DNA of 64,000 nucleotides from Allokutzneria sp. A3M-2-11 16. GTDB lineage: Bacteria; Actinomycetota; Actinomycetes; Mycobacteriales; Pseudonocardiaceae. Shown here piece after piece: positions 44,357 to 53,737 of this stretch (position 1 is its first letter; each line of letters begins with the position of its first letter). Position numbers and translations under genes: made by a program. The stretch is from positions 186,001-250,000 of the forward strand of contig NZ_JANAVO010000005.1 of assembly GCF_024213555.1 (NCBI RefSeq). The letters run 5' to 3'. The notes beneath the pieces are model-generated. The model saw only the letters and a program-made list of their open reading frames with translations, was not told the origin of the DNA and did no database searches.

Positions 44357-47300
44357 GTGACCGTGCATTCGACGGAGCCCGTCACACAGTCCGCTGTGTC
44401 CCCCGTCGCGGTGATCCGCCGCGACGGCACCTCCTCCCCCTTCGACTCCACCAAGATCTCCGTCGCGGTGACCAAGGCGTTCCTGGAGGTCGAGGGCCGC
44501 GACGCGGGGACCTCCACCCGCGTCCACGAGCTGATCGGCGAGCTGACCCTCCAGGTGGAGACCGCGCTGCTGCGGCACAGCGGACCCGACAACCCCCTGC
44601 ACATCGAGCAGATCCAGGACCAGGTGGAGCTGGCGCTGATGCGCGGCGGCCACCACAAGGTCGCCCGCGCCTACGTGCTCTACCGCGAGGAGCACGCCAA
44701 AGCCCGTTCGCGGCAGCCCGTCGCGGCGAAGCCGGTCGCCCCGGCCTTCTCCGTGCGCCACCCCGACGGCCGCACCGAACCGCTGGACACCGACCGCCTC
44801 GCGCTGGTGATCTCCGAGGCGTGCGCGGGCCTGGAGGCGGTGTCGGCCGACGCGGTGCTGGCCGAGACGCTGCGCAACCTCTACGACGGCATCACCATCG
44901 CCGAGCTGGCCATCGCGCCGGTGATGGCCGCGCGCACCATGGTCGAGACCGACCCCAACTACTCCTTCGTCAGCGCGCGCCTGTTGCAGGACAAGCTGCG
45001 CAGGGAGGCGCTGGAGTTCGTCTACGGCGGTTCGCAGCAGGCCAGCCACGCCGAGATGGACCAGCGGTACCCGGCGTACTTCGCCGAGTTCGTGCACCGG
45101 GGCATCGCGCTGGGCCAGCTCGACCCGGAGCTGGCGAACTTCGACCTGGAGCGGCTGGGCGCGGCGCTGGTGCCGGACCGCGACCTGCGGTTCCAGTTCC
45201 TCGGGATGCAGACGCTCTACGACCGCTACCTGCTGCACAGCGACCAGCACCGCTACGAGCTGCCGCAGGCGTTCTTCATGCGCGTGGCGATGGGCCTGTC
45301 GCTGCTGGAGGACGAGCGCGAGGCGCGGGCGGTCGAGTTCTACGACCTGATCTCCACCTTCGACTTCATGTGCTCCACGCCGACGCTGTTCAACGCGGGC
45401 ACCACCCGCCCGCAGCTGTCCTCGTGCTTCCTCACCACGGTCGCCGACGACCTGGAGGGGATCTTCCACGGCATCAGCAACAACGCGCTGCTGTCGAAGT
45501 ACGCGGGCGGCCTCGGCAACGACTGGACCCCGGTCCGCGGTATCGGCGCGCACATCAAGGGCACCAACGGCCAGTCGCAGGGCGTGGTCCCGTTCCTGAA
45601 GATCGCCAACGACACGGCTGTAGCGGTGAACCAGTGCTTCGCGCCGGACACCCCCGTCTACACCGCGGACGGCACCAAGGAGATCCAGGACATCCAGGTC
45701 GGTGATCTCGTCCTGGGGTTGAGCGGCAACTACCGCGAAGTGACCGGTGTGCTCGCCTATGACCAGACCGAGCCGATGGTCGAGGTCAACATCAAGCACT
45801 CGGTCGAGAAGTTGAAGGTCACTGCGGGGCACCCGTTCTACGCGATCCAGAACGTGCCACTCGGGCAGGAGGGCAAGCGGACGCTCAAGTGGCTCGCGGA
45901 GGACAAGGTCCGGCCCGAGTGGGTGGAAGCGGGCAAGCTCCAGAAGGGTGACTACGTCGCCCAGGTCGTTCCGAAGGAGGTCGTGCCGGTCGCGGGCTTC
46001 AGCGAGGACGACGCGAGGCTCTACGGCATCCTGCTCGGTGACGGACACCTCTCCAAGGACGGCTGGCAGTGGGGAGTCTCTGGTAACCCTGAGCTGGACG
46101 TGCACCTCGACTTCGTGCGGACGTATCTCACCGAGCGCGGCATCCACTTCTGGGAGTCCGGTCGCGACGACACATATCTCCAGATCCACTGGGCGTCCGG
46201 CCGACTCACGGGAGCGGGAGAGGCAACACTTCCCTTCACCAAGGCCGATCTCTACGACGAAAGCGGCAACAAGCGCATCGCTCGTCGGTTCACCCACCTG
46301 CCGCACACGCAGACTCGTGCGCTGCTGCGTGGTTTGTTGGAAACCGACGGTGGAGTCTCTCGTGGGGTGGAGATCTACTTCACCACGACCTCCCGTCCGC
46401 TGGCTGCGGGCATTCGGTACCAGCTGCTGCGCCTGAGCGTGCCGTCGGCCGGTCAGTACCGTGAGCGCGAGCAGGACCACACCGGACGGCGTTCGGACGG
46501 CACGGAGATCACGTTCTCCGGCGTCGTGAAGGCGTTCGACATTCGGGTTCCCGCGGTTCCAGGGCTGGCGGAGCTGGTCGGGTGCCGTCCCCTCACCAAG
46601 CGGAACTGGATCGAGCACGCCGGAATGGTGTTCTCCCGTGTCCGCGACGTTCAGGCCACGGATGTCATTCCGACAGTCTTCGACCTCAAAGTCGAGACTG
46701 ACGAGTCCTACATGACGGCCGCCGGGCTCGTGCACAACGGAGGAAAACGCAAGGGCGCGGTCTGCGCGTACCTGGAAACCTGGCACATCGACGTCGAGGA
46801 GTTCCTCGACCTGCGCAAGAACACCGGCGACGACCGGCGCCGCACGCACGACATGAACACCGCGAACTGGGTTCCGGACGAGTTCATGCGCCGCGTGCGC
46901 GCCGACGGGGACTGGACGCTGTTCTCCCCCGACGAGGTGCCGGACCTGCACGACTCCTACGGGCCGGAGTTCACCGAGCGCTACCGCGCCTACGAGCTGG
47001 CCGCCTCGCACGGGGAGGTCCGGGTCTTCCGCACGGTCAAGGCGAAGGACCTGTGGCGGCGCATGCTGACCATGCTCTTCGAGACCGGGCACCCGTGGAT
47101 CACCTTCAAGGACCCGTGCAACCTGCGTTCGCCGCAGCAGCACTCCGGTGTCGTGCACTCCTCGAACCTGTGCACCGAGATCACGCTCAACACCACGGTC
47201 GATGAGGTCGCGGTGTGCAACCTCGGCTCGGTGAACCTGGCGCAGCACGTGGGCCCGGACGGCATCGACCACGCGCGCCTTGAGAAAACCGTGCGCACGG

Positions 47301-48274
47301 CGGTTCGCATGTTGGACAACGTGATCGACGTGAACTTCTACACGATCCCCGAGGCCAAGCGCTCCAACATGCGCCACCGCCCGGTCGGCCTGGGCCTGAT
47401 GGGTTTCCAGGACGCGCTGTTCACGCTGCGCGTGCCGATGGCCTCCGAGGCGGCCGTGGAGTTCGCCGACCGCAGCATGGAGGAGATCAGCTACTACGCG
47501 ATCTCCGCCTCCGCGGAGCTAGCCGCCGATCGCGGAAAGTACGAGACCTTCGAGGGTTCCTTGTGGAGCAAGGGAATCCTGCCGATCGACTCGGTGGAGC
47601 TGCTGGCCGGGGCGCGCGGTGCGGACCTCGACCTGGACCGTTCGTCCACATTGGACTGGGCGGCGCTGCGGGCGCGCGTGGTCGAGGTCGGCATGCGCAA
47701 CTCCAACGTCATGGCGATCGCGCCGACCGCGACCATCGCCAACATCACCGGTGTCGGCCAGTCCATCGAACCGCTCTACCGCAACCTCTACGTGAAGTCG
47801 AACATGTCCGGCGACTTCACCGTGGTGAACCCGGCGCTGGTCCGCGAGCTCAAGGAACTGGGCCTGTGGGACGAGGTGATGATCGGCGACCTGAAGTACT
47901 TCGACGGCAGCCTCGGCGCCATCGACCGCATCCCCGCGGAGGTCAAGGCCCTCTACGCCACCGCGTTCGAGCTGGACAGCCGCTGGCTGATCGAGTCCGC
48001 GGCGCGCAGGCAGAAGTGGATCGACCAGGCGCAGTCGCTCAACCTCTACATCGCCGCGCCGAGCGGCCGCAAGCTCGACGAGCTCTACCAGCACGCGTGG
48101 CTGCGCGGCCTGAAGACGACCTACTACCTGCGCTCGCAGAGCGCGACGCACGTGGAGAAGAGCACGCTGCGCGGCACCGACGGCAAGCTCAACGCCGTCT
48201 CCCCCGTCGTGCCCGACCCCGAGCCCGGTGTGGCGTGCTCCATCACCGACCCCGACTGCGAAGCCTGCCAGTAA
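44357..48274 (+). CDS. nrdA: Ribonucleotide reductase class I large subunit with intein, 1305 aa
   Basis: GTG 44357 ([20 protein letters not shown]) has GGAG 8 nt upstream. Two ATP-cone domains (about 16-110 and 131-225) provide allosteric control. The catalytic core shows NDTAVAVNQ, then an intein at 427-794, then [30 protein letters not shown] carries the radical Cys, DPCNLRSP and VAVCNLGS the redox pair, and the tail [12 protein letters not shown] the thioredoxin-exchange cysteines. Without the intein the enzyme is 937 residues, normal for this class. It reduces ribonucleotides with NrdB (48300) and is under the B12 riboswitch. Activity depends on correct intein removal. Confidence 0.95.
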   Translation: MTVHSTEPVTQSAVSPVAVIRRDGTSSPFDSTKISVAVTKAFLEVEGRDAGTSTRVHELIGELTLQVETALLRHSGPDNPLHIEQIQDQVELALMRGGHHKVARAYVLYREEHAKARSRQPVAAKPVAPAFSVRHPDGRTEPLDTDRLALVISEACAGLEAVSADAVLAETLRNLYDGITIAELAIAPVMAARTMVETDPNYSFVSARLLQDKLRREALEFVYGGSQQASHAEMDQRYPAYFAEFVHRGIALGQLDPELANFDLERLGAALVPDRDLRFQFLGMQTLYDRYLLHSDQHRYELPQAFFMRVAMGLSLLEDEREARAVEFYDLISTFDFMCSTPTLFNAGTTRPQLSSCFLTTVADDLEGIFHGISNNALLSKYAGGLGNDWTPVRGIGAHIKGTNGQSQGVVPFLKIANDTAVAVNQCFAPDTPVYTADGTKEIQDIQVGDLVLGLSGNYREVTGVLAYDQTEPMVEVNIKHSVEKLKVTAGHPFYAIQNVPLGQEGKRTLKWLAEDKVRPEWVEAGKLQKGDYVAQVVPKEVVPVAGFSEDDARLYGILLGDGHLSKDGWQWGVSGNPELDVHLDFVRTYLTERGIHFWESGRDDTYLQIHWASGRLTGAGEATLPFTKADLYDESGNKRIARRFTHLPHTQTRALLRGLLETDGGVSRGVEIYFTTTSRPLAAGIRYQLLRLSVPSAGQYREREQDHTGRRSDGTEITFSGVVKAFDIRVPAVPGLAELVGCRPLTKRNWIEHAGMVFSRVRDVQATDVIPTVFDLKVETDESYMTAAGLVHNGGKRKGAVCAYLETWHIDVEEFLDLRKNTGDDRRRTHDMNTANWVPDEFMRRVRADGDWTLFSPDEVPDLHDSYGPEFTERYRAYELAASHGEVRVFRTVKAKDLWRRMLTMLFETGHPWITFKDPCNLRSPQQHSGVVHSSNLCTEITLNTTVDEVAVCNLGSVNLAQHVGPDGIDHARLEKTVRTAVRMLDNVIDVNFYTIPEAKRSNMRHRPVGLGLMGFQDALFTLRVPMASEAAVEFADRSMEEISYYAISASAELAADRGKYETFEGSLWSKGILPIDSVELLAGARGADLDLDRSSTLDWAALRARVVEVGMRNSNVMAIAPTATIANITGVGQSIEPLYRNLYVKSNMSGDFTVVNPALVRELKELGLWDEVMIGDLKYFDGSLGAIDRIPAEVKALYATAFELDSRWLIESAARRQKWIDQAQSLNLYIAAPSGRKLDELYQHAWLRGLKTTYYLRSQSATHVEKSTLRGTDGKLNAVSPVVPDPEPGVACSITDPDCEACQ
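45635..46738 (+). other. Intein with LAGLIDADG homing endonuclease, 368 aa, in NrdA
   Basis: The insertion starts at Cys 427 ([20 protein letters not shown]) and ends at Asn 794 (VHN). Splicing blocks are visible: A ([10 protein letters not shown]), B ([12 protein letters not shown] with the TxxH motif), F ([20 protein letters not shown]) and G (GLVHN). Endonuclease motifs are [12 protein letters not shown] and [12 protein letters not shown], the two LAGLIDADG helices. The residue after Asn is Gly, not Ser/Thr/Cys, since the flanks AVNQ and GGKRKG join to the normal NrdA sequence. A Gly cannot accept the acyl group in standard splicing, so the mechanism is in question. Confidence 0.92.
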
Positions 48275-48299
48275 CCCTCCACAAAGGACTCAACTCACC

Positions 48300-49367
48300 G
48301 TGACGAACACCGAAATCGCCAGCGGACTCGGCGAGATCAACCGCGAGGGCGGGCGGGTCAGCGTCGACGACAAGCGGATGATCAACTGCCGCGCCGACGT
48401 GAACCAGCTGCTGCCGCTGAAGTACCACTGGGCGTGGGAGAAGTACCTGGCGGGCTGCAACAACCACTGGATGCCGACCGAGGTGTCCATGCAGGCCGAC
48501 ATCGCGCTGTGGAAGTCCCCCAACGGCCTCACCGAGGACGAGCGGCGTGCGCTCAAGCGCAACCTCGGCTTCTTCGCCGCGTCGGAGTCGTTGGTGGCCA
48601 ACAACATCGTGTTGGCCGTCTACCGCAACCTGACCAACCCCGAGTGCCGCCAGTACCTGTTGCGGCAGGCGTTCGAGGAGGCGGTGCACACCCACACCTT
48701 CCAGTACATCGTGGAGAGCCTCGGCCTGGACGAGGGCGAGCTGTTCAACATGTACCGCGAGGTCCCGTCGATCACCGACAAGGCCGCGTGGGCGCTGGCC
48801 TACACCCAGCACCTGGAGGATCCGGACTTCCGCACCGGCACGCCCGAGACCGACCAGGCTTTCCTGCGCGACCTCATCGCCTTCTACGTGGTGTTCGAGG
48901 GCATGTGGTTCTACACCGGGTTCGCCCAGATCCTCTCGCTGGGCAGGCGCAACAAGATGGTCGGCATCGCCGAGCAGTACCAGTACATCCTGCGCGACGA
49001 GTCGATCCACCTGAACTTCGGCATCGACGCGATCAACCAGATCAAGATCGAGAACCCGCACCTGTGGAGCCCCGGGTTCCAGGCGGAGGTCCGCACCATG
49101 CTGGCCGAGGCGTGTGAGCTGGAGGTGGCCTACGGCCGCGACACCATGCCGCGCGGGCTGCTCGGGCTCAACGCGGACCTGTGCGAGCAGTACATGCATT
49201 TCATCACCAACCGCCGCTGCGCCCAGATCGGCTTGGCGCCGGTGTTCGCGGAGACGGAGAACCCGTTCCCGTGGATGTCGGAGATGATGGATCTGAAGAA
49301 GGAGAAGAACTTCTTCGAGACCCGGGTGATCGAGTACCAGTCCGGCGGCGCCCTCGACTGGGACTAG
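48300..49367 (+). CDS. nrdB: Ribonucleotide reductase small subunit, class Ic-like, 355 aa
   Basis: GTG 48300 gives [26 protein letters not shown] lies 11 nt upstream. Metal ligands are Glu in [12 protein letters not shown], Glu and His in [10 protein letters not shown], Glu in EGMWFY, and Glu and His in RDESIHLNF. Aligning EAVHTHTF with E. coli ETIHSRSY puts Phe where the radical Tyr122 should be, and the first ligand is Glu instead of Asp84. Both are hallmarks of class Ic enzymes, which use a Mn/Fe cofactor instead of a tyrosyl radical, as in Chlamydia. It follows nrdA by 25 bp and is followed by a strong terminator. Confidence 0.93.
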   Translation: MTNTEIASGLGEINREGGRVSVDDKRMINCRADVNQLLPLKYHWAWEKYLAGCNNHWMPTEVSMQADIALWKSPNGLTEDERRALKRNLGFFAASESLVANNIVLAVYRNLTNPECRQYLLRQAFEEAVHTHTFQYIVESLGLDEGELFNMYREVPSITDKAAWALAYTQHLEDPDFRTGTPETDQAFLRDLIAFYVVFEGMWFYTGFAQILSLGRRNKMVGIAEQYQYILRDESIHLNFGIDAINQIKIENPHLWSPGFQAEVRTMLAEACELEVAYGRDTMPRGLLGLNADLCEQYMHFITNRRCAQIGLAPVFAETENPFPWMSEMMDLKKEKNFFETRVIEYQSGGALDWD

Positions 49368-49375
49368 CGGTTGTG

Positions 49376-49413
49376 CCGTGGTGGCCCCGAACCCTCCCAC
49401 GGGGCCACCACGG
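49376..49413 (+). terminator. Strong terminator behind nrdB
   Basis: CCGTGGTGGCCCC (49376-49388) and GGGGCCACCACGG (49401-49413) form a perfect 13-bp stem, 8 nt after the nrdB stop. Confidence 0.85.
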
Positions 49414-49427
49414 TGAAAACTGGTGCG

Positions 49428-49659
49428 ATGCGAGCAGCGGAGGGCGAAGTACTGCATTTCTCCGAGGACCCGGACATCTCGCGGTTCGTGCCGCATGTGG
49501 CCGCGACCGCGCGCCAGCCGGAGGCGTACGTGTGGGCTGTCGACGCCGCGCGGTCACCGGACCACAAGGCCCTGCTCGCCGCCCAGTGATCCCTCGCCCA
49601 CCACGCCGCGGGCGAGCACGGCGCGATGTCCGTCGTCTACGACCGCCTCCGCGCTTAGG
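49428..49659 (+). pseudogene. Truncated DUF6886-like gene
   Basis: ATG 49428 reads MRAAEGEVLHFSEDPDISRF, VPHVAATARQPEAYVWAVDA, ARSPDHKALLAAQ and then TGA. The HFSEDP and AYVWAVDAARSPD words are the start of a family I recognise as DUF6886, which normally continues for over 100 more residues. Behind the TGA the same frame continues SLAHHAAGEHGAMSVVYDRL to a TAG at 49657, which looks like the tail of a different protein. I read it as a deletion junction joining two gene remnants. Confidence 0.5.
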
Positions 49660-49777
49660 ACTCACAACGGGCAATCAGAGCCCCGCAAACCCCGTCACGA
49701 GCACGAAACTCCACTAACCCCTAAGCCGCACCCTGCAAACCATCCAAGCACTCCGCACACCAAGTAAACTCTCGCCC

Positions 49778-49825
49778 ATGCATCACATCCGCCCGTTCAC
49801 CCCATCCCCCGCGGGCGCCGTCTAG
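49778..49825 (+). CDS. 15-codon leaderless micro-ORF, copy 3
   Basis: ATG 49778 reads MHHIRPFTPSPAGAV then TAG. TAAACT (49765-49770) ends 7 nt before the ATG, and CACTCCGCACACCAAG precedes the box exactly as in the copy at 63077. The hairpin copy d begins at the base after TAG. Compared with 63077 (MHSTRPLTPSPAGVV) there are seven codon differences, three of them synonymous, and no length change. The Septu-like operon starts 260 bp downstream. Confidence 0.5.
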   Translation: MHHIRPFTPSPAGAV

Positions 49826-49897
49826 AGAACCCCGTTTCGTACTCATAACGGGAAAAAGAGCGCTCCAAAAACCCGACAAGAGTACGAAACGGGTTCT
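49826..49897 (+). repeat. GTTTCGTACTC hairpin repeat, copy d
   Basis: AGAACCCCGTTTCGTACTC on the left and GAGTACGAAACGGGTTCT on the right, with a GAGCGCTC centre. The inner parts are asymmetric (ATAACGGG left, CCCGACAA right), which orients the element with the micro-ORF. The flank CGGCGACCTC...GCGGG-type sequence after it is shared with copies c, e and f. Confidence 0.88.
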
Positions 49898-50086
49898 TCG
49901 GCGACCTCGGGGTGGGATGAGGGGGTGTGGGGGGTGGTGTGATCGGAGGGGTTGGGGGCGTGAATTCCCGGGAGCGGCAAAGCATTTCGCGAGTGGGCGA
50001 CACGCGGGTTGCACCTCGGTTTCATTCCCGATGACACATCACCCGAAGCGATACAGTCGAGGGCGACGTCGAGCCTTGGGGACCGG

Positions 50087-51442
50087 ATGTACATCTCGCG
50101 GGTCAGGCTGAACAACATCCGGGGGTTCCACGACTCCCGGCAGGTCGACCTGGAGCTGACGCGGCCGGACGGGACGCACGCCGGGTGGACGGTGATCGCC
50201 GGGCGCAACGGCTCGGGGAAGACCTCGTTGCTGCGGGCGATCGCGCTGGCGGTGAGCGGGCCCGCGGTGTCGCGGAACCTGGTGCCGGACTTCGAGAACT
50301 GGATCACCTCGGGGCGCGACACCGCGAACGCGCGGGTGCAGCTGGCCTTCGACCCGGACGTGGACCGGCTGATCGGGCAGGGCCGCACACCGAAGAACGA
50401 GTTCTGGGTGGGGCTGGCCTGGACCCCGCCGGAGAAGGACACGCAGGTCCACCGCGCGAGCGTGCAGCCGTCGCTGCACGAGGCGATCCCGGAGCGGCAG
50501 CGGGCGATGCCGCGGCGGGGGCCGTGGCAGGACAACCCGACCGGCTGGTTCTGCGCGGCCTATGGCCCGTTCCGCAGGCTCGCGGGTGGGGCGAGCGAAG
50601 CGCAGCGGTTGATGCTCAGCCCCGGCCCGGTCGCCCGCCTGGCCAGCCTGTTCCACGAGGACGCCTCGCTGTCGGAGGGCGTGAGCTGGCTGATCGAACA
50701 GCACCTGCGGTCGCTGGAGCGCCGCCCGGGTGCGCGGGAGCTCAAGAACACGGCGCTGCGGGTGCTCGCCGACGGGCTGCTGCCGGACTCCTACCGGATC
50801 GAGGGCGTGGACTCCGAAGGCCTGTGGGTCGTGCGCGGCGGGCACAGGTTCCCGTTGCGGGAGATGAGCGACGGCTACCGCACCGTCGCCGCGCTGGTGG
50901 TGGACCTGCTCAAGCAGATCCACGAAGCCTTCGGCAGCCTCCCGGTGGAGGGCGAGAACCCGGTGATCACCGTCCCGGGCGTGGTGATCATCGACGAGGT
51001 GGACGCGCACCTGCACGTCTCCTGGCAGAAGCGGATCGGCGGCTGGCTCAAGGAGCACTTCCCGAACATCCAGTTCATCGTGACCACGCACAGCCCCTAC
51101 GTGTGCCAGGCCGCAGACGAGGGCGGGCTGATCCGCCTGCCCGGCCCGGACGGCGAGGACCCGCCGCTGGTGGTGGACCAGGACCTCTACGAGCGGATCG
51201 TCTTCGGCAGCGGCGACGACGCGGTGCTCTCGGAGCTCTTCGGCCTGGACACCCCGTACTCCGAGCGCGCGCAGCAGCTGCGCCGCGAACTCGTCGAGCT
51301 GGAGGTCGGGGTGCTCGCCGGGGAGATCAGCGAGGCCGCGAAGTACCGCTACCAGCAGCTCAAGGACCTGCTGACCAGCTCCCCGGTGGCCAGGGTGGAC
51401 GAGGTCGCGGCGCGGTTGCGCCACGGCTGGTCCGAGGAATGA
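50087..51442 (+). CDS. ptuA: Septu-like AAA/SMC-type ATPase, 451 aa
   Basis: ATG 50087 gives MYISRVRLNNIRGFHDSRQV, the typical RecF/OLD-like opening. Walker A is GRNGSGKTS near 40; an ABC-like REMSDGYRTVAALVVDLLK acts as signature; Walker B is VVIIDEVDAHLHVSWQ near 300; the switch His is in IVTTHSPYV. The HNH-nuclease gene downstream overlaps it by 4 bp. An ATPase of this type coupled to a small HNH protein is the composition of Septu anti-phage systems (PtuA-PtuB). It probably senses infection and licenses the nuclease. The name is by architecture, not by a search. Confidence 0.75.
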   Translation: MYISRVRLNNIRGFHDSRQVDLELTRPDGTHAGWTVIAGRNGSGKTSLLRAIALAVSGPAVSRNLVPDFENWITSGRDTANARVQLAFDPDVDRLIGQGRTPKNEFWVGLAWTPPEKDTQVHRASVQPSLHEAIPERQRAMPRRGPWQDNPTGWFCAAYGPFRRLAGGASEAQRLMLSPGPVARLASLFHEDASLSEGVSWLIEQHLRSLERRPGARELKNTALRVLADGLLPDSYRIEGVDSEGLWVVRGGHRFPLREMSDGYRTVAALVVDLLKQIHEAFGSLPVEGENPVITVPGVVIIDEVDAHLHVSWQKRIGGWLKEHFPNIQFIVTTHSPYVCQAADEGGLIRLPGPDGEDPPLVVDQDLYERIVFGSGDDAVLSELFGLDTPYSERAQQLRRELVELEVGVLAGEISEAAKYRYQQLKDLLTSSPVARVDEVAARLRHGWSEE

Positions 51443-52164
51443 TCCGGCTCGCCCGCGCCCAGCTGCCCGAGGAGGTCGCCGGGCGGCTCGCGGCGCTGAC
51501 CGAACGCCTGCGCATCGCCCCGCGCGGCAGCCGCACCGCGCACGCGCGCAGGCTGTGGCGGGCCAACCCCGACCGCAAGGCGCTGCGGTCCGCGCTGGCC
51601 GGGATGGCGCCGGGGCGGCAGCACTGCATGTACTGCGGCGACAACCAGGGCACCGACATCGATCACCACGAACCGTTGTCGCGCAACCCTTTGCGGACCT
51701 TCGACTGGCTCAACCACCTGCTCGCGTGCTCGACCTGCAACAGCCACGAGAAGCGCGACCGGTTCCCGCTGGCCGCCGACGGCACCCCGCTGCTGATCGA
51801 CCCGACCGTGGAGGACCCGTTCGAGCACCTGGTGCTGGCGCTGTCGCTGGGCGAGTACTACCCGTTGACCGCGAAGGGCCGCGCGACGATCGAGGTGTGC
51901 GGGCTCAACCGCCCCCTGCTGACGCGCGGCCGCGTCCAGGCGCAGCGCGTGGTCGTGTACTGCCTGCGCGAGTGGAGCCGGGCCCGTGACGCGGCGTCAC
52001 GAACGCGGGCGGTGCTGACGGTGCGGGAGCAGCCGTTCGCCGACGTGTGCCAGTCGATGCTGCGCCAGGCGGTGCTGTCCAACGCCGATCTGCTGTTCTC
52101 CGACTCCCCCGGCTTGGTAGAACTGCTCCGCAGGCCCTCGCTGCGCGCCGCCCTGCTCGCCTGA
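51439..52164 (+). CDS. ptuB: Septu-like HNH nuclease, 241 aa
   Basis: ATG 51439 overlaps the ATPase stop (ATGA). Residues about 63-112 form a zinc-supported HNH nuclease: CMYCG, DIDHHEPLSR, DWLNHLLACSTCN, SHEKRDRFP, giving two CxxC pairs and the H-N-H residues. The N-terminus (IRLARAQLPEEVAGRLAALT) and the C-terminal 100 residues are helical and may bind the ATPase, as in PtuB. It would cut DNA when activated. Flanked by repeats and a pseudogene upstream, as expected for an accessory defence locus. Confidence 0.78.
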   Translation: MIRLARAQLPEEVAGRLAALTERLRIAPRGSRTAHARRLWRANPDRKALRSALAGMAPGRQHCMYCGDNQGTDIDHHEPLSRNPLRTFDWLNHLLACSTCNSHEKRDRFPLAADGTPLLIDPTVEDPFEHLVLALSLGEYYPLTAKGRATIEVCGLNRPLLTRGRVQAQRVVVYCLREWSRARDAASRTRAVLTVREQPFADVCQSMLRQAVLSNADLLFSDSPGLVELLRRPSLRAALLA

Positions 52165-52275
52165 CCTGCGGTAACAAAAAAGTCCCCAAATCCAGGGTCG
52201 GCGTGTCGATCCGCCCCGCCACCGATCGACGCTCGGGTAGAAAGCACGAACACCCCTTCAGGACGGAGACAGGCG

Positions 52276-52713
52276 ATGCGTTTCATGGTGCTGGTCAAGG
52301 CCACCAAGGACTCCGAGGCCGGCGTGATGCCGACCGTCGAGGAGCTCAACGCCATGGGCAAGTTCAACTCCGAGCTCGTCGAGGCCGGCGTCATGCTCGC
52401 CGGTGACGGCCTGCAGCCCAGCTCCGAGGGGGCCAGGGTGCGCTTCGAGAACGACAAGCGCAGCGTCATCGACGGCCCCTTCGCCGAGACCAAGGAGCTG
52501 ATCGCCGGGTTCTGGATCATCGACGTGAAGTCGCTGGAAGAGGCGGTCGCGTGGGTGAAGCGGGTCCCGTTCAACAGCCCCGAGGCCACCGAGATCGAGA
52601 TCCGCAGGGTCACCGAGGCCGCCGACTTCGCCGCGGTGATGACCCCGGAGATGCAGGCCCAGGAGGACCGCCTGCGCGAGAAGGTCGAGCAGCAGGCGGC
52701 CGAGCGCCCCTGA
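52276..52713 (+). CDS. YciI-like (YCII-related) protein, 145 aa
   Basis: Starts MRFMVLVKATKDSEAGVMPT and shows ELVEAGVMLAGDGLQPSSEG, VIDGPFAETKELIAGFWIID and EIEIRRVTEAADFAAVM, the standard YciI/DGPF-domain proteins often encoded near ECF sigma factors. The function is not known. GGACGGAGACAGGCG precedes the ATG. No sigma-factor gene is adjacent here. Confidence 0.87.
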   Translation: MRFMVLVKATKDSEAGVMPTVEELNAMGKFNSELVEAGVMLAGDGLQPSSEGARVRFENDKRSVIDGPFAETKELIAGFWIIDVKSLEEAVAWVKRVPFNSPEATEIEIRRVTEAADFAAVMTPEMQAQEDRLREKVEQQAAERP

Positions 52714-52735
52714 CCCGGTGTCGAGGACCCCGGCG

Positions 52736-53128
52736 TCAGTCGTTGGGGCAGAAGAGGTCCGCGGTGTTGCCGTCGGGGTCCTCGACGACCGCGTACCGCT
52801 GGCCCCAGAACGCGTCCCAGGGCTCGCGGTGCCCGTGGTAGCCCAGGCCGACCAGCTTCGCGTACACCGCGTCGACCTCGGCCGGGCTCCCGCACTTGAA
52901 CGCCAACGACATCCGGATCGGCCCGCTCGGGTGCACGTAGTCCGGCTCGAACGAGCGGACCGTCTCCACGGTGTCCCACGCCAGCCGCATCCCGCCGGGC
53001 AGCGCCACCTCCACGTGCGGCTGCTCGTCGGCCCCGGCCGGGATGTCCAGCCCGAGGTGCCGGTAGAAGGCCAGCGACTTCCCCATGTCGGCGACGACCA
53101 TGCCCACGAGGTCCAGTTGCACGTTCAT
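52736..53128 (-). CDS. VOC family glyoxalase-like protein, 130 aa
   Basis: ATG 53128 with GGAGAG just upstream. One VOC domain: MNVQLDLVGMVVADMGKSLA, FYRHLGLDIPAG, GPIRMSLAFKCGSPAEVDAV and QRYAVVEDPDGNTADLFCPN. It could be a dioxygenase-like or drug-binding protein. Convergent with the YciI gene. Confidence 0.85.
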   Translation of the reverse strand: MNVQLDLVGMVVADMGKSLAFYRHLGLDIPAGADEQPHVEVALPGGMRLAWDTVETVRSFEPDYVHPSGPIRMSLAFKCGSPAEVDAVYAKLVGLGYHGHREPWDAFWGQRYAVVEDPDGNTADLFCPND

Positions 53129-53197
53129 AGCTCTCCGTTCTCCGAGTGCGACCACGCTAACCACGGCCGCCGGACGGGAGCTTGAACAAACCGGACA

Positions 53198-53728
53198 TCA
53201 GTCCAGCCTCTCGGTGTCCAGCCCCAGGTCCTCGCGCAGCTCCCGCCGCAGCGCCCGGTACTCCCGCTGCGCTTCGTCCCACAGCTGCTTCTGCTCCGCC
53301 CCGAACTTCGAAGCCAGCAACGCGGTCGACAGATCCGAGCGGCGGATCATCGACTCCCGGAGCACGGACCGGATCTTCTCCGGCGCGTGCACGTTCACGC
53401 CACCGAGGGAGTTGCGGGCCTGCGTGGTCACCGCACGCAGCTCGGTCGCCACGTCATCGGCGATGACTTTCTTTTCCCGCAAGGACTTCCGCGCCTGGTA
53501 GAGCACCCAGTCGAAGGCTTCGATCGCGCCGACAAGCTCCGCGTACGCCTGGGAACGGGCCTCGTAGCGGCGGGCCTCGCGTTCGCGTTCCCAACGCCGG
53601 TCCTCACGCTCGACCTCGCGACGCCACCGCCGGTCCTCCCGCCAGCCACCGATGAACTGCGCGCCGAGAGCACCGACGAGACCGAGCAGACCGACGACGA
53701 TGGGCACCCACAACGGAACCGACGACAT
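53198..53728 (-). CDS. Membrane-anchored coiled-coil protein, 176 aa
   Basis: An N-terminal membrane segment (VPLWVPIVVGLLGLVGALGA) is followed by a highly charged Arg/Glu helix (WREDRRWRREVEREDRRWER) and a helical C-terminal domain (KIRSVLRESMIRRSDLSTAL). I do not recognise a named family; such proteins are common in actinomycetes and unassigned. It lies 9 bp downstream of the permease gene. Confidence 0.72.
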   Translation of the reverse strand: MSSVPLWVPIVVGLLGLVGALGAQFIGGWREDRRWRREVEREDRRWEREREARRYEARSQAYAELVGAIEAFDWVLYQARKSLREKKVIADDVATELRAVTTQARNSLGGVNVHAPEKIRSVLRESMIRRSDLSTALLASKFGAEQKQLWDEAQREYRALRRELREDLGLDTERLD

Positions 53729-53737
53729 GATCGCAAC

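Noticed and set aside
44111-47377. Very long open frame antisense to nrdA (also 1461-4385, 30246-33149, 7422-9692 and 15664-17976 antisense to other genes).
   Set aside because: High-GC genes leave open frames on the opposite strand. The translations are low-complexity Arg/Val/Gly/Ala-rich with no motifs, while the sense frames carry clear enzyme families.
52165-52275. Possible terminator or RNA behind the Septu-like operon (AACAAAAAAGTCCCC).
   Set aside because: There is an A-rich run but no convincing stem beside it.
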